This document shows positions 51,152 through 59,777 of a stretch of DNA of 64,000 nucleotides, piece by piece. Origin of the DNA: Nevskiaceae bacterium (lineage in GTDB: Bacteria > Pseudomonadota > Gammaproteobacteria > Nevskiales > Nevskiaceae); assembly GCA_021731445.1 (NCBI GenBank), contig JAKFXK010000035.1:20044-84043 (forward strand), given 5' to 3'. The notes below the pieces were generated by a model. The model was not told the DNA's origin, did no database searches, and saw nothing but the letters and a program-made list of their open reading frames with translations. Every line of letters starts with the position of its first letter. Position 1 is the stretch's first letter. Made by a program: the position numbers and the translations under genes.

Positions 51152-51505
51152 ATGCGTCATTCCAAGAAACCCCTCATCGTTGCCCTCTCTGCTGCTTTTG
51201 CCCTTGCCGGCGCTGGCAGCGCTTTCGCTGCACAGGATCTCGCTTCCGGCTACATGGTTGCCAGCATTGGCGATAAAGCTGGCGAAGCCAAGTGCGGCGA
51301 AGCCAAGTGCGGCGAAGCCAAGTGCGGCGCCGACAAGTTCACCATGATGGACACCAACAAGGACGGCTCACTCTCCAAGGCCGAGTTCATGGCCGGCCAC
51401 AAAGCTGGCGAACACAAGTGTGGCGAAGGCAAGTGCGGCGCTGCCAAGAAGGCCGGCGAAGCCAAGTGCGGCGAGGGCAAGTGCGGCGCTGACAAGAAGA
51501 AGTAA
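51152..51505 (+). CDS. Bufferin/oxazolin-type RiPP precursor with EF-hand loop
   Basis: 117 residues. A Sec signal peptide (cleavage near ALAGAGSAFA-A) is followed by seven E-x-KCG repeats with Cys at 48, 53, 58, 90, 95, 106 and 111. The middle spacer (67-78, DTNKDGSLSKAE) is a perfect EF-hand calcium loop: D1, N3, D5, G6, S7, L8, S9, E12. EGKCG proteins (HvfA, bufferins) have their Cys residues modified by the MNIO enzyme, giving a periplasmic copper-binding peptide. The EF-hand is unusual for such a precursor. Directly upstream of bufB and bufC. Confidence 0.85.
   Translation: MRHSKKPLIVALSAAFALAGAGSAFAAQDLASGYMVASIGDKAGEAKCGEAKCGEAKCGADKFTMMDTNKDGSLSKAEFMAGHKAGEHKCGEGKCGAAKKAGEAKCGEGKCGADKKK
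51281..51325 (+). repeat. Three 15-nt tandem repeats encoding GEAKC
   Basis: GGCGAAGCCAAGTGC is present three times without change, coding the first three E-x-KCG units. Identical copies suggest recent in-frame expansion. Diverged copies follow the EF-hand segment. Confidence 0.9.
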
Positions 51506-51529
51506 GGTTTTTCTCCAGCCTGTTGTTCG

Positions 51530-52414
51530 ATGAAAACCCTCCCCCGGGTGCACGGCGCGACTTCGGTCACGCCGCACGTCCGGGGTGCGGGTCTTGGCCT
51601 CAGGCGGTCTCTTTTGGAGCCGCTTGCAGGCTTGCAATCCAGCCCCGGTGACGGGATTGGTTTTTTTGAAGTGGCCCCAGAAAACTGGATGCGCCTCGGC
51701 GGCAAGTTTGCCCGCCAGTTCCGCCAGTACACCGAGCGATTTCCCTTCGTCACCCACGGCCTTTCACTCTCGATCGGCTCGCCAGCGGCGCTGGACGAGG
51801 ATTTCGTCCGCGCACTCAAAACGTTCCTTGATGTCCACGGCATTCGGGACTACACCGAACATCTCACCTTCTGCTCCGACGACGGCCATCTCTACGACCT
51901 GATGCCGATCCCCTTCACTGCGGAAGCCGTCGAATACGTGGCTGCGCGCGTCCGGCGCGTGCAGGACATTCTCGAGCGACGCATCGCACTCGAAAACGCC
52001 AGCTATTACTCGCCGCTGGCCACTGATCTCACCGAGGCCGAGTTCATCCGCGCCGTGGTCGAACACGCCGATTGCGATCTCTTGCTCGACGTCAACAACA
52101 TCGTCGTCAACAGCATCAACCACCGCTACGACGCGCTCGGCTTTCTCGATGCGCTGCCGCTGGAACGCGTGCGCTACATCCACATCGCAGGTCATTACTG
52201 CGAGGCGGAGGATCTGCGTGTCGATACCCACGGGGCCGATGTCGGTGAGGCGGCGTGGGGCTTGCTCGATGCTGCCTATGCGCGCATAGGCCCGGTGCCA
52301 ACGCTGCTGGAGCGCGACTTCAACATTCCGCCCGTTGCCGGGCTGATGCAGGAGATCGACACCATCAACCGTCTGCAAGCGCAGCACGCGCCACGTTGGA
52401 TTGCCCATGCTTGA
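51530..52414 (+). CDS. MNIO-family RiPP maturase (DUF692, BufB-like)
   Basis: 294 residues of DUF692, a TIM-barrel multinuclear iron oxidative enzyme. Expected ligands are visible: H76 in VTHGLSLSIGS, E110/H111 in YTEHLTF, E155-N156 in ALENASYY, D187, N189, N190 in LLLDVNNIVVNS, H218/H222 in YIHIAGHY, D232-H234 in DTHGADV, E261 in LLERDFNIP. It would modify the Cys of the precursor 25 nt upstream, using oxygen. 8-nt overlap with the partner gene. Confidence 0.92.
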   Translation: MKTLPRVHGATSVTPHVRGAGLGLRRSLLEPLAGLQSSPGDGIGFFEVAPENWMRLGGKFARQFRQYTERFPFVTHGLSLSIGSPAALDEDFVRALKTFLDVHGIRDYTEHLTFCSDDGHLYDLMPIPFTAEAVEYVAARVRRVQDILERRIALENASYYSPLATDLTEAEFIRAVVEHADCDLLLDVNNIVVNSINHRYDALGFLDALPLERVRYIHIAGHYCEAEDLRVDTHGADVGEAAWGLLDAAYARIGPVPTLLERDFNIPPVAGLMQEIDTINRLQAQHAPRWIAHA

Positions 52415-53165
52415 GTTCCAGCAACTGCAAACGCGATTGGCTGCGCACATCCGAAACCCGGAGTTCGCACCAGCGCCAGCAGGCATTGAAGAGCGCCGCC
52501 TCAGGATTTACCGCGAGCTGTTCTACAACAACATCGAGGGTTTTCTGGCGAATGCCTTCCCAGTGTTGCGGCAACTCATGGATGAGGCGCACTGGCACGC
52601 GATGGTTCGGGATTTTTTCGCGCGCCATCAGAGTCACGACCCACTGTTCAATGGCCTTGCTGAAGAGTTTTTGCGCTATCTCGAAAACGAGCGCGGTGCG
52701 GTTGAAAACGACCCACCGTTCTTGCAGGAGCTCGCGCATTACGAGTGGGTCGAACTGGCGCTTTCCATCGCCGAAAATGAGCTGACACCTGCGCTGGCCG
52801 ATCCGAACGGCGATCTGCTCGAAGGTGCGCCCCTGGTCTCGCCCCTGGCCTGGACGCTCGCCTACGACTACCCGGTGCATCGCATCGGGCCGGAGTTTCG
52901 GCCGCTTGTACCTGGCACGCAACAGACCCTCCTGGTGGTCTGGCGCGACCGCGCAGACGAAGTCCGATTCATGGAGATCAATGCCTTCACCGCGCGACTG
53001 TTGCAGCTGCTCGGTGAACAGGCCACTGTCATCAGCGGAAAAACGCTACTGCTAAGGATTGCGGCAGAAGCGGTACATCCCGACCCGCAGAAGCTCTTGC
53101 AAGAGGGCGCTGACCTGCTGCACGGGCTGCGCGCGCGCGACATCGTGCTGGGTGTGCGTCACTAG
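52407..53165 (+). CDS. DUF2063 partner of the MNIO enzyme (BufC-like)
   Basis: 252 residues. The N-terminal DUF2063 (RLRIYRELFYNNIEGFLANA, FPVLRQLMDEAHWHAMVRDF) and a C-terminal alpha-beta part (WRDRADEVRFMEINAFTARL) are as in BufC/HvfC/MbnC-type partners that bind the leader and form a complex with the MNIO protein. The ATG at 52407 overlaps bufB by 8 nt. No other biosynthesis gene follows. Confidence 0.88.
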   Translation: MLEFQQLQTRLAAHIRNPEFAPAPAGIEERRLRIYRELFYNNIEGFLANAFPVLRQLMDEAHWHAMVRDFFARHQSHDPLFNGLAEEFLRYLENERGAVENDPPFLQELAHYEWVELALSIAENELTPALADPNGDLLEGAPLVSPLAWTLAYDYPVHRIGPEFRPLVPGTQQTLLVVWRDRADEVRFMEINAFTARLLQLLGEQATVISGKTLLLRIAAEAVHPDPQKLLQEGADLLHGLRARDIVLGVRH

Positions 53166-53308
53166 CGGCACAGAGAGCGGACCTGCGGCTGACGCATGGT
53201 AAATATGCTTCTGCACCAACATTTATGGATAAACGGTAGTTGACGGCAGCGTGAACGGTCGGCAGGCTGATAAATGAATAGATTGTCAATTTTTCATCGC
53301 TGAAACGG

Positions 53309-53343
53309 AAATCGGCGTTGACAGTCACCACAACAGCCGATTT
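53309..53343. promoter_or_regulatory. Inverted repeat AAATCGGC...GCCGATTT before PKD gene
   Basis: Two 8-nt complementary arms 19 nt apart end 15 nt before the ATG at 53359. It could be an operator or a leader hairpin. The rest of the 53166-53358 gap is AT-richer than its surroundings and shows no gene. Confidence 0.4.
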
Positions 53344-53358
53344 TTGGGAGTTTCGCCG

Positions 53359-56300
53359 ATGTCAATCGTTGCTCATTCGCGCTCCGCGCTTGTCGGGGCC
53401 GTCAGTCTCATGTTTTCCCTGCTGCCCTCCGTATCACTGGCCTTAGGGCCAGACTGCATCGCGCCTGGTTCTACACTACTAACCGATGCGGTCGGCGATC
53501 AAGTCGGCAACACCGATACCGACATCCACTCGGTAAGCATTTCGGAAGCATCGTCAACCACCCGCAATTTGGTGTTCACTGTCAAGACCGGCTTGAGCCA
53601 AGGCATGATGTCGCCGAATGCGCGCTGGATTGTGACCTTCAAGGCCAATACGCCTGCCAAGGATTATTACGTCTCGATGGCGACCGGCCCGGAGACCAAT
53701 GGCGGCAAGCCGGTTTTCCATTACGGCACTGGCATCAGCGGTTTCGGCGGCACCGATTCGCTCGGACGTGGGCTGGCTGGCTCCAGCTATGACGCCCTCA
53801 CAGGCACCATCCGCATAGTGGCGCCCAATACAGCCTTTGCAGTCAATGCCGGAAACTCACTGAACACTATCGCAGCCGCTGTCCGCCTGAGCGGCGGTGC
53901 TTGCGGCGTGGCCTGTGTCAACGGGGCTGCCGCAGATACTGGCACCTCGACCCTGACCTACCAGGTGGGTGCAGCCTGCGGCAGCCTCGAGGTTGATACT
54001 GGCAGCAGCGGCATAAATAAAAGCGCGCCCGGATTAGTCTACGGCGGCCGAGATTTCGACCGTGTACTGGATAGCCGCTTCCAGGTGTTCGAGCCGCCAG
54101 CAGGCATTGGTGCCGACGGCAGCGGTGGCGAGTACAGCATCGGCTACAACCCCGAGACCAAGCGCATCATGGCGAACTCGATGGGCTTCTCGCCGGGCGG
54201 CGTGGTGAGCATCGAGCTGTTCTCGGCAAAAGTGTTCCGCATCACACCGCCTGAGCAGCGTACGCCGGTGCTGGTGGAAAGCTGCGACGCCCAGTGGGAG
54301 GACAAATCCAATCTCTACAACAGCGCCTTTCCGCAGGTGCTCTCCGATCCGATCCTGTGGACTGACCAGGATACTGGCCGCACGTTCAGCGCCAATCTCA
54401 CAGTCGGCCCCAACCCCGGCTCGGCTTATGCCTACACCGACGATGACGGCGATAACTGGATTCATGGCGGCACCGGCATCGCAGGTGCGGATCACCAGAC
54501 CATCGTTTCCGGCTTCTATCCCCCCAATTCGCCATTCGAAGTGGTTGCCCGTACCGCAGGCTATGGCCAGAAGAACACGGCAGGCACGGTGACCAAGGGC
54601 AAGGCGGTGTACTTCTGCTCGCAGGATCTGGTGCCGGGAAGCTGCGTGCGCAGCGACGACGGCGGCAATAGCTGGAGCGCGCCGCAGGTTGCCTACGACG
54701 GCAGCGTCTGCAGCAATCTGCACGGGCATCTCAAGATCGCCCTCGATGGCTCGGCCTATCTGCCGATCAAGGGCTGCGGTGCCCAGCAGGGCGGCACCTA
54801 CACCCATAACGCCGGCCTGAGCTGGACCCAGTTCACGGTGCCTAACACCGCACCGCAAGCCGATGGCAGCGATCCCTCCATCGCCATCGACGACGCCGGC
54901 AAGCTCTATTACTGCTACGTCAACGGCGATGGCCGTGCACGGGTGCGCGTCGGCAGCAAGAATGCGGACGGCAGCCTCGCATGGAATGGCCCTGACACCG
55001 ATCTCGGCAGCGCCCATGGCATCCGCAATGCCAGCTTCCCAGAGGCAATTGGCGGCGATTCCGGCCGCGCGTCCTGCGGTTTCCTCGGCACCAATGACCC
55101 GAGCACCAACTACCAGTCGCGCGACTTCGACGGCGTTTGGTATCTCTACATCGCCACCACTACCGACGGCGGTGCGAGCTGGACCACGGTCAATGCCACC
55201 CCCAACGATCCGGTGCAGGGCGTCGGCGGCATCTGGCAGCAGGGCGGTAGCGGCGACACCAATAACAACCGCAACCTGCTTGACTTCAACGAAGTGACGA
55301 TGGACGAGAAGGGTCGCGTGCTCTTCGGCTACAACGACGGTTGCGTCGGAGCCTGCAACACGGACCCGGTCGGTGCAGTCACCTACGTCGCCTCGATGCG
55401 CGTCGCCCGCCAGACCGGCGGCAAGACCTTGCGCGCGGCCTTCGACGATAGCCTGGGCGTGGCGCGCGCGCCGGGACAGGCCTGCTTCAGTGGCAACGAT
55501 GAAGGTGCCAATGTCCGGCTCGAATGGAAGCGTCCGGACAACGGCGGTGCTGCGCTGCGCTACGACATCGAGGAGGTGTTCAGCAACGGCACCACCATGA
55601 AGGTGGGCGAAACCAGCAATCAGAGCTTCAGCGTGTCTTCACGCACGCTGGCGAGCAGCGCCTATCTAGTCCGCGCGGTCAACAGCACTGGCGGCACGGC
55701 CAGCAAGGTGCTGGGCGTGCCGGCTACGCCGGTCGTTGTCAAGCGTGCCCCGACCTCCAGCCTGACGGCCTCGCCCAGCGCGATCAATGAAGGCGATGAA
55801 GTGACCTTCACCGTGACGCTGGCGGATCTGGATGGCGATGCCCTCCAGTACGAGCTTGATTTCGGTGATGGCAGTGCGAAGGTCACGGGCAACGCAAGCG
55901 GAACCGTCCCGCATACGTATCTGCAAACCGGCAACCAGTTGTACACGGCCACGCTCAAGGTGCGCGAAGCCACGACCACGCCGCCACTCTCGGCACCGGA
56001 CGTCAGCGCCAGCATCACGCAGACGGCAGGCACGGGTGGTGGCGGTGATCCAGCGATCACGATCACCAGTTTCACGGCCTCCCCGAACAGTGGCGACGTG
56101 ACCAATGGCCCGCTGAATGTCACTTTCAGCGTGGCTGCGGCCGACACGGATCCCAACAAGGGCACTCTGAGCTACACCTACTACTATGGCGACGGCACCC
56201 ACTCGGCCCGGTTGACCAGCAGCACCAGCAGTCACAGCTATGAGAAGGCGGGCAGCTACCATCCCACTGTCATTGTGGCCGACGACAACGCCAATAGCGC

Positions 56301-57078
56301 CACGGCCGAGACCACCGTCACCACCACCACCACAGTCACTGTCAACCCCAGCGCACCGGTCACCGCCGTGCTCAGTGCGACCCTGGCCAACAACAGCAGC
56401 CAGGTGCCTGCCACTGCCATCCTGGATGGTTCCGGCTCCACCAGCTACAGCGGTGCGGTCTACCGGTTCAACTTTGGCGACGGCACGGCTCAACAGGTGG
56501 GTACGGCCAAGATGGCCCGGCACGTCTACACCCTTGCAGGCAGCTATACCGTCACGCTCACCGTCACCGACAAGGACGACCCCAGCAACACCTCCACCGC
56601 GACCGCGACCGTCAACATCACTGCAGCCCAGCAGACAGTAGCCCAGCTCAGCATCAGCCCATCCACCACCACCGTCGGTCAGCAGGTCAGCTTCGATGCC
56701 TCTGCCTCTATCGCCAAGAGCGGCAGCAGCATCACCAGCTACACCTTCGACTTTGGTGATGGCACGACCCCCTTGCTGCAAAACGTCACCTCACCGGACG
56801 ACGGTAGCGCGGCGAAGGCCAAGCACATCTATACCCGTGCAGGCAGCTTTACTCCCAGCGTTACCGTCACCGACAGTAGTGCCGGCAGCAGTGCGGCCAA
56901 GGCGGACGTGAAGGTCACGGCCCCCAAGCCGGCGCCTGCACCTGCACCTGCTGAGCCAGTCACCCCGACTCCCCTGGAACCGGTGCTGGTCAATGCCGGT
57001 GGCGGCGGTGGTGCCCTGCCGCTGTGGAGCCTGCTGCCCCTGCTGATGCTGGCCGGCCTGCGCCGCCGCCGTCGCTAA
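53359..57078 (+). CDS. Large exported PKD-repeat protein with GlyGly-CTERM-like tail
   Basis: 1239 residues with a signal peptide (ends SVSLALG). The N-terminal ~700 residues include sialidase/exo-alpha-type beta-propeller motifs (DDGDNWIHGG, SDDGGNSWSAP, TTDGGASWTTV, Asp-box-like). Four PKD-like domains follow (LDFGDGSAKVTGNA, YYYGDGTHSARL, FNFGDGTAQQ, FDFGDGTTPLL). The end is PVTPTPLEP, a Gly-rich NAGGGGGALP, a hydrophobic stretch and RRRRR. This is the GlyGly-CTERM layout cleaved by rhombosortase for surface anchoring. Carbohydrate or protein substrate unknown. Confidence 0.85.
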   Translation: MSIVAHSRSALVGAVSLMFSLLPSVSLALGPDCIAPGSTLLTDAVGDQVGNTDTDIHSVSISEASSTTRNLVFTVKTGLSQGMMSPNARWIVTFKANTPAKDYYVSMATGPETNGGKPVFHYGTGISGFGGTDSLGRGLAGSSYDALTGTIRIVAPNTAFAVNAGNSLNTIAAAVRLSGGACGVACVNGAAADTGTSTLTYQVGAACGSLEVDTGSSGINKSAPGLVYGGRDFDRVLDSRFQVFEPPAGIGADGSGGEYSIGYNPETKRIMANSMGFSPGGVVSIELFSAKVFRITPPEQRTPVLVESCDAQWEDKSNLYNSAFPQVLSDPILWTDQDTGRTFSANLTVGPNPGSAYAYTDDDGDNWIHGGTGIAGADHQTIVSGFYPPNSPFEVVARTAGYGQKNTAGTVTKGKAVYFCSQDLVPGSCVRSDDGGNSWSAPQVAYDGSVCSNLHGHLKIALDGSAYLPIKGCGAQQGGTYTHNAGLSWTQFTVPNTAPQADGSDPSIAIDDAGKLYYCYVNGDGRARVRVGSKNADGSLAWNGPDTDLGSAHGIRNASFPEAIGGDSGRASCGFLGTNDPSTNYQSRDFDGVWYLYIATTTDGGASWTTVNATPNDPVQGVGGIWQQGGSGDTNNNRNLLDFNEVTMDEKGRVLFGYNDGCVGACNTDPVGAVTYVASMRVARQTGGKTLRAAFDDSLGVARAPGQACFSGNDEGANVRLEWKRPDNGGAALRYDIEEVFSNGTTMKVGETSNQSFSVSSRTLASSAYLVRAVNSTGGTASKVLGVPATPVVVKRAPTSSLTASPSAINEGDEVTFTVTLADLDGDALQYELDFGDGSAKVTGNASGTVPHTYLQTGNQLYTATLKVREATTTPPLSAPDVSASITQTAGTGGGGDPAITITSFTASPNSGDVTNGPLNVTFSVAAADTDPNKGTLSYTYYYGDGTHSARLTSSTSSHSYEKAGSYHPTVIVADDNANSATAETTVTTTTTVTVNPSAPVTAVLSATLANNSSQVPATAILDGSGSTSYSGAVYRFNFGDGTAQQVGTAKMARHVYTLAGSYTVTLTVTDKDDPSNTSTATATVNITAAQQTVAQLSISPSTTTVGQQVSFDASASIAKSGSSITSYTFDFGDGTTPLLQNVTSPDDGSAAKAKHIYTRAGSFTPSVTVTDSSAGSSAAKADVKVTAPKPAPAPAPAEPVTPTPLEPVLVNAGGGGGALPLWSLLPLLMLAGLRRRRR

Positions 57079-57099
57079 AGCGAAAGCAGCAACAACCAA

Positions 57100-57127
57100 C
57101 GCCCCTCCATCGGAGGGGCGTTTTTTT
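57100..57127 (+). terminator. Rho-independent terminator
   Basis: GCCCCTCC-ATC-GGAGGGGC hairpin followed by seven T residues, 22 nt after the PKD gene stop. Confidence 0.92.
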
Positions 57128-57234
57128 GCGTGAGACCTTGAATGGCAGTCTGTGTTTTTGAACGGGGCCTGCCGGATTTTCATGGTGCAATGCATCCGCC
57201 GCAAAAAAGCCAGCCACGCTGCCGGGCAGAGCTT

Positions 57235-57317
57235 GTCATTACGACGAAAGTCGGAATCCAGTCCCAGCTAGCTTGTTGATCTCGCAAGGTCTGGATACCG
57301 GCTTTTGCCGGTATGAC
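57235..57317. repeat. REP-like repeat pair, diverged
   Basis: Two REP-type units, 57235-57261 and 57291-57317, with GTCATT...TCCAG and CTGGATACCGGC...GTATGAC, resemble the 27-bp pair at 7033-7128 in outer ends but with changed stems. The 57128-57468 gap holds these and no gene. Confidence 0.65.
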
Positions 57318-57468
57318 AATGCGGTTGGCACCTGTGCAGGATTCCTTGGTTTACTCAAGCCTGCGCCATCCTAGGTTCAACGCCTATTGAGGGACGTGCG
57401 TCCACGAGCCCGCATCAGAGCCATACCCTTGAGACTTCTAGCGGGCCGCATGATGGCCACGCAATCAA

Positions 57469-59658
57469 TCAGGCCAAGGCCGCCGCCGACATCTCGTTGG
57501 CAGCTTCGGCTTGCGCCCGCACTACGGCGTCGAGCTTGAGCGGGGCCGTCAGCGCCCAGCGGTCGAAGTCTTCCGAGGGCAGAGCCTTGCTGAACAGCCA
57601 GCCCTGCTGCTGGCGGCAGCCGAGTTCATAGAGCGTCAGCATCTGGCCGATGTTCTCCACACCCTCGGCAACCAATGCGATTTCGAGATTGGTGGCGAGC
57701 GAGATGGTGGCGGCGACGATCTTGCCAGCCTGTCGCTGGCCATTGAGTTGGGAGACGAAACTGCGGTCGACCTTGATCTTGTCGATTGGGAAGCGCAGCA
57801 GGTAGCTGAGGCTGGAATAGCCGGTGCCAAAGTCATCGAGCGCCACCGACACGCCCAGGTCTTTCAGCTCCCGCAGCAAGCGTTCGGCGGTTTCAGGTCG
57901 CTCAATGATTGCGCTTTCGGTGATCTCGATTTCGAGGCGGCTGGCGGGAAGGCCGGTTTCATTCAGCACGCCGCTCACCATTTCCACCACCCCTTGCCGC
58001 ACCTGGCGTGGCGAAAGATTGAATGCCAGCCGGGGCGGTGGATGGCCGCGATGACTGGGCCAGAGCACCGCTGCCGCGCAGGCGATGCGCAACAGATGCT
58101 CGGTGAGCGTATCGATCTGGCCCGAGTCTTCGGCGATGCCGATGAACACGTCCGGGGGTACGAAGCCGCGGGTGGGATGTTTCCAGCGCGCCAGCGACTC
58201 GGCGCAGACGATGTTGCCGCTGCCGAGATCGACAATGGGTTGGAAGTGCGGCAAAACGGCGCCGTTTTTCAGGGCCACCCGCAGATCGTCGGCCAACTCA
58301 ATCCGCTGGCGGGCCTTAATTGCCGAATCGTTGCGGGCGAACTGCACGACGTTGCGGCCCATCTGCTTGGCCTGGAACATCGCGGCATCGGCGGCGCTGA
58401 TGAGGGCTTCGGTGCTCCTGCCATCATCGGGATGCAGCGCGACGCCGAGGCTCATGCATAGCGTCAGGCTGCGCTGCTCCACGGCCAGCGGTTCGGTCAT
58501 GCGGCAGCGCAGGCGCTCGGCCTCGGCGGCGATCAGTGTGCGGAAACGCGCGGCAGCAAACGGCTCGCTGGTCAGGATGAAAACCGCGAACAGGTCGCCG
58601 CTGTAGCGATACAGGCGGGTCTGGCCCTGCACCAGCCATTGCAGGCGCGCCGCCACCGTCTTCAGCACCTGGTCGCCGAAAAAATGACCGTAGCCATCGT
58701 TGATGGTACGGAAGTGGTCGATGTCGGCGAACAGCACCGCGAAAGGGGTTTTCCCCGCAATCGCCCCCGCTATGTCGTGCTCGAACTGCACACGGTTGGG
58801 CAGGCCGGTGAGGGCGTCGTGATAGGCCAGGTTGTTGAGCTGGGCGGTGAGCTGCGAGAGTTCGTAGAGAGCCTGGCCCAGTTGCCCGAACTCATCCCTG
58901 CCCGATACCGGAGGAGCTTCGAGTGCCGCGCCCTGTGCCACCACCCGCACTGCGGCATAAATACGCTGCAGAGGGCGGAAAATGGCATTGAGCAGCATCA
59001 GTGCCGAGATCGCCGCCAGCACCAGCAAGAGCCCGTGCAGGCTCAGGATGAGCTGCTGCGAACGCAGCTGACCGGCTTCTGAAGCCTTGAGGATCAGGCG
59101 CAGTTCCTGCTGCTGGCGTGACAGTAGTGAGTCCAGTGCTTCATCGGCCGGGGCACCCAGTTGCGGAAACTGCCGGAACTTGGCGGCAGCGGTCGCCTGG
59201 TCACCGGCTTTTTGCGCGGCAACGGCTGCCAGCGCGGCCTGGCTGAACGCCTCGGCAGCCGTCCGCACCCGCAATGCGGTGGCGGCTTCGAGGCTTTCGA
59301 GCGCCTTGACACTGGCCAGCGCCAGTGGTTTGTGGGTGTCGATCACCAATTGCATGGCCACGGTTGCATCGCGGCCTGGCTCGCTGGTCGCGGAGATCGC
59401 CAGGGCACGGCGCAACATCACCAGCGAGTCCTTGGCCCGCTCTGCCGACTGAATCACATCGAGCGTGTGTTCGACACGCGCATAAACCTGGTGCTGAGCA
59501 TTCTCGGCACGCTGGTTGAGTCCCAGCAGCAGGGCTCCAAAGATCAGTATGGCCAGCAGTGCGGCCAGCAAAAGACGCAGCCGCAGACTGACCGAAAACC
59601 GGGAGAGACTTTGCGCAGTCTGTGCAGGCAGGGGCAGTCGGGAGGGCATTAAGTTCAT
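57469..59658 (-). CDS. Membrane GGDEF/EAL protein with degenerate GGDEF
   Basis: 729 residues from the ATG at 59658. TM1 about 28-48, a periplasmic four-helix sensor to ~205, TM2, HAMP, then GGDEF (LTGLPNRVQFEHDIAG) and EAL domains. The GGDEF signature is YSGDLFAV, so no cyclase activity is expected. EAL motifs AESLARWKHP, NLSPRQVR, EITESAI, DDFGTGYSSLSYL, KVDRSFVSQL and AEGVEN retain the catalytic residues. It probably lowers cyclic-di-GMP under membrane-sensor control. Confidence 0.88.
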   Translation of the reverse strand: MNLMPSRLPLPAQTAQSLSRFSVSLRLRLLLAALLAILIFGALLLGLNQRAENAQHQVYARVEHTLDVIQSAERAKDSLVMLRRALAISATSEPGRDATVAMQLVIDTHKPLALASVKALESLEAATALRVRTAAEAFSQAALAAVAAQKAGDQATAAAKFRQFPQLGAPADEALDSLLSRQQQELRLILKASEAGQLRSQQLILSLHGLLLVLAAISALMLLNAIFRPLQRIYAAVRVVAQGAALEAPPVSGRDEFGQLGQALYELSQLTAQLNNLAYHDALTGLPNRVQFEHDIAGAIAGKTPFAVLFADIDHFRTINDGYGHFFGDQVLKTVAARLQWLVQGQTRLYRYSGDLFAVFILTSEPFAAARFRTLIAAEAERLRCRMTEPLAVEQRSLTLCMSLGVALHPDDGRSTEALISAADAAMFQAKQMGRNVVQFARNDSAIKARQRIELADDLRVALKNGAVLPHFQPIVDLGSGNIVCAESLARWKHPTRGFVPPDVFIGIAEDSGQIDTLTEHLLRIACAAAVLWPSHRGHPPPRLAFNLSPRQVRQGVVEMVSGVLNETGLPASRLEIEITESAIIERPETAERLLRELKDLGVSVALDDFGTGYSSLSYLLRFPIDKIKVDRSFVSQLNGQRQAGKIVAATISLATNLEIALVAEGVENIGQMLTLYELGCRQQQGWLFSKALPSEDFDRWALTAPLKLDAVVRAQAEAANEMSAAALA

Positions 59659-59777
59659 CGTGGGCACTTTAATATTTGATCGGGATCGCGGGCCGCCATC
59701 CATCTTTCTTGAACTGCCGCTGCGCGGATAGGTTGACCTTTCTACAATGCGCGGCCCTAATTTTTGTGACCCGCGTC

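Noticed and set aside
51281..51325. Short tandem repeats considered as CRISPR or assembly artefact
   Set aside because: The 15-nt units are in frame, code E-x-KCG and have no spacers, as expected for a bufferin precursor.
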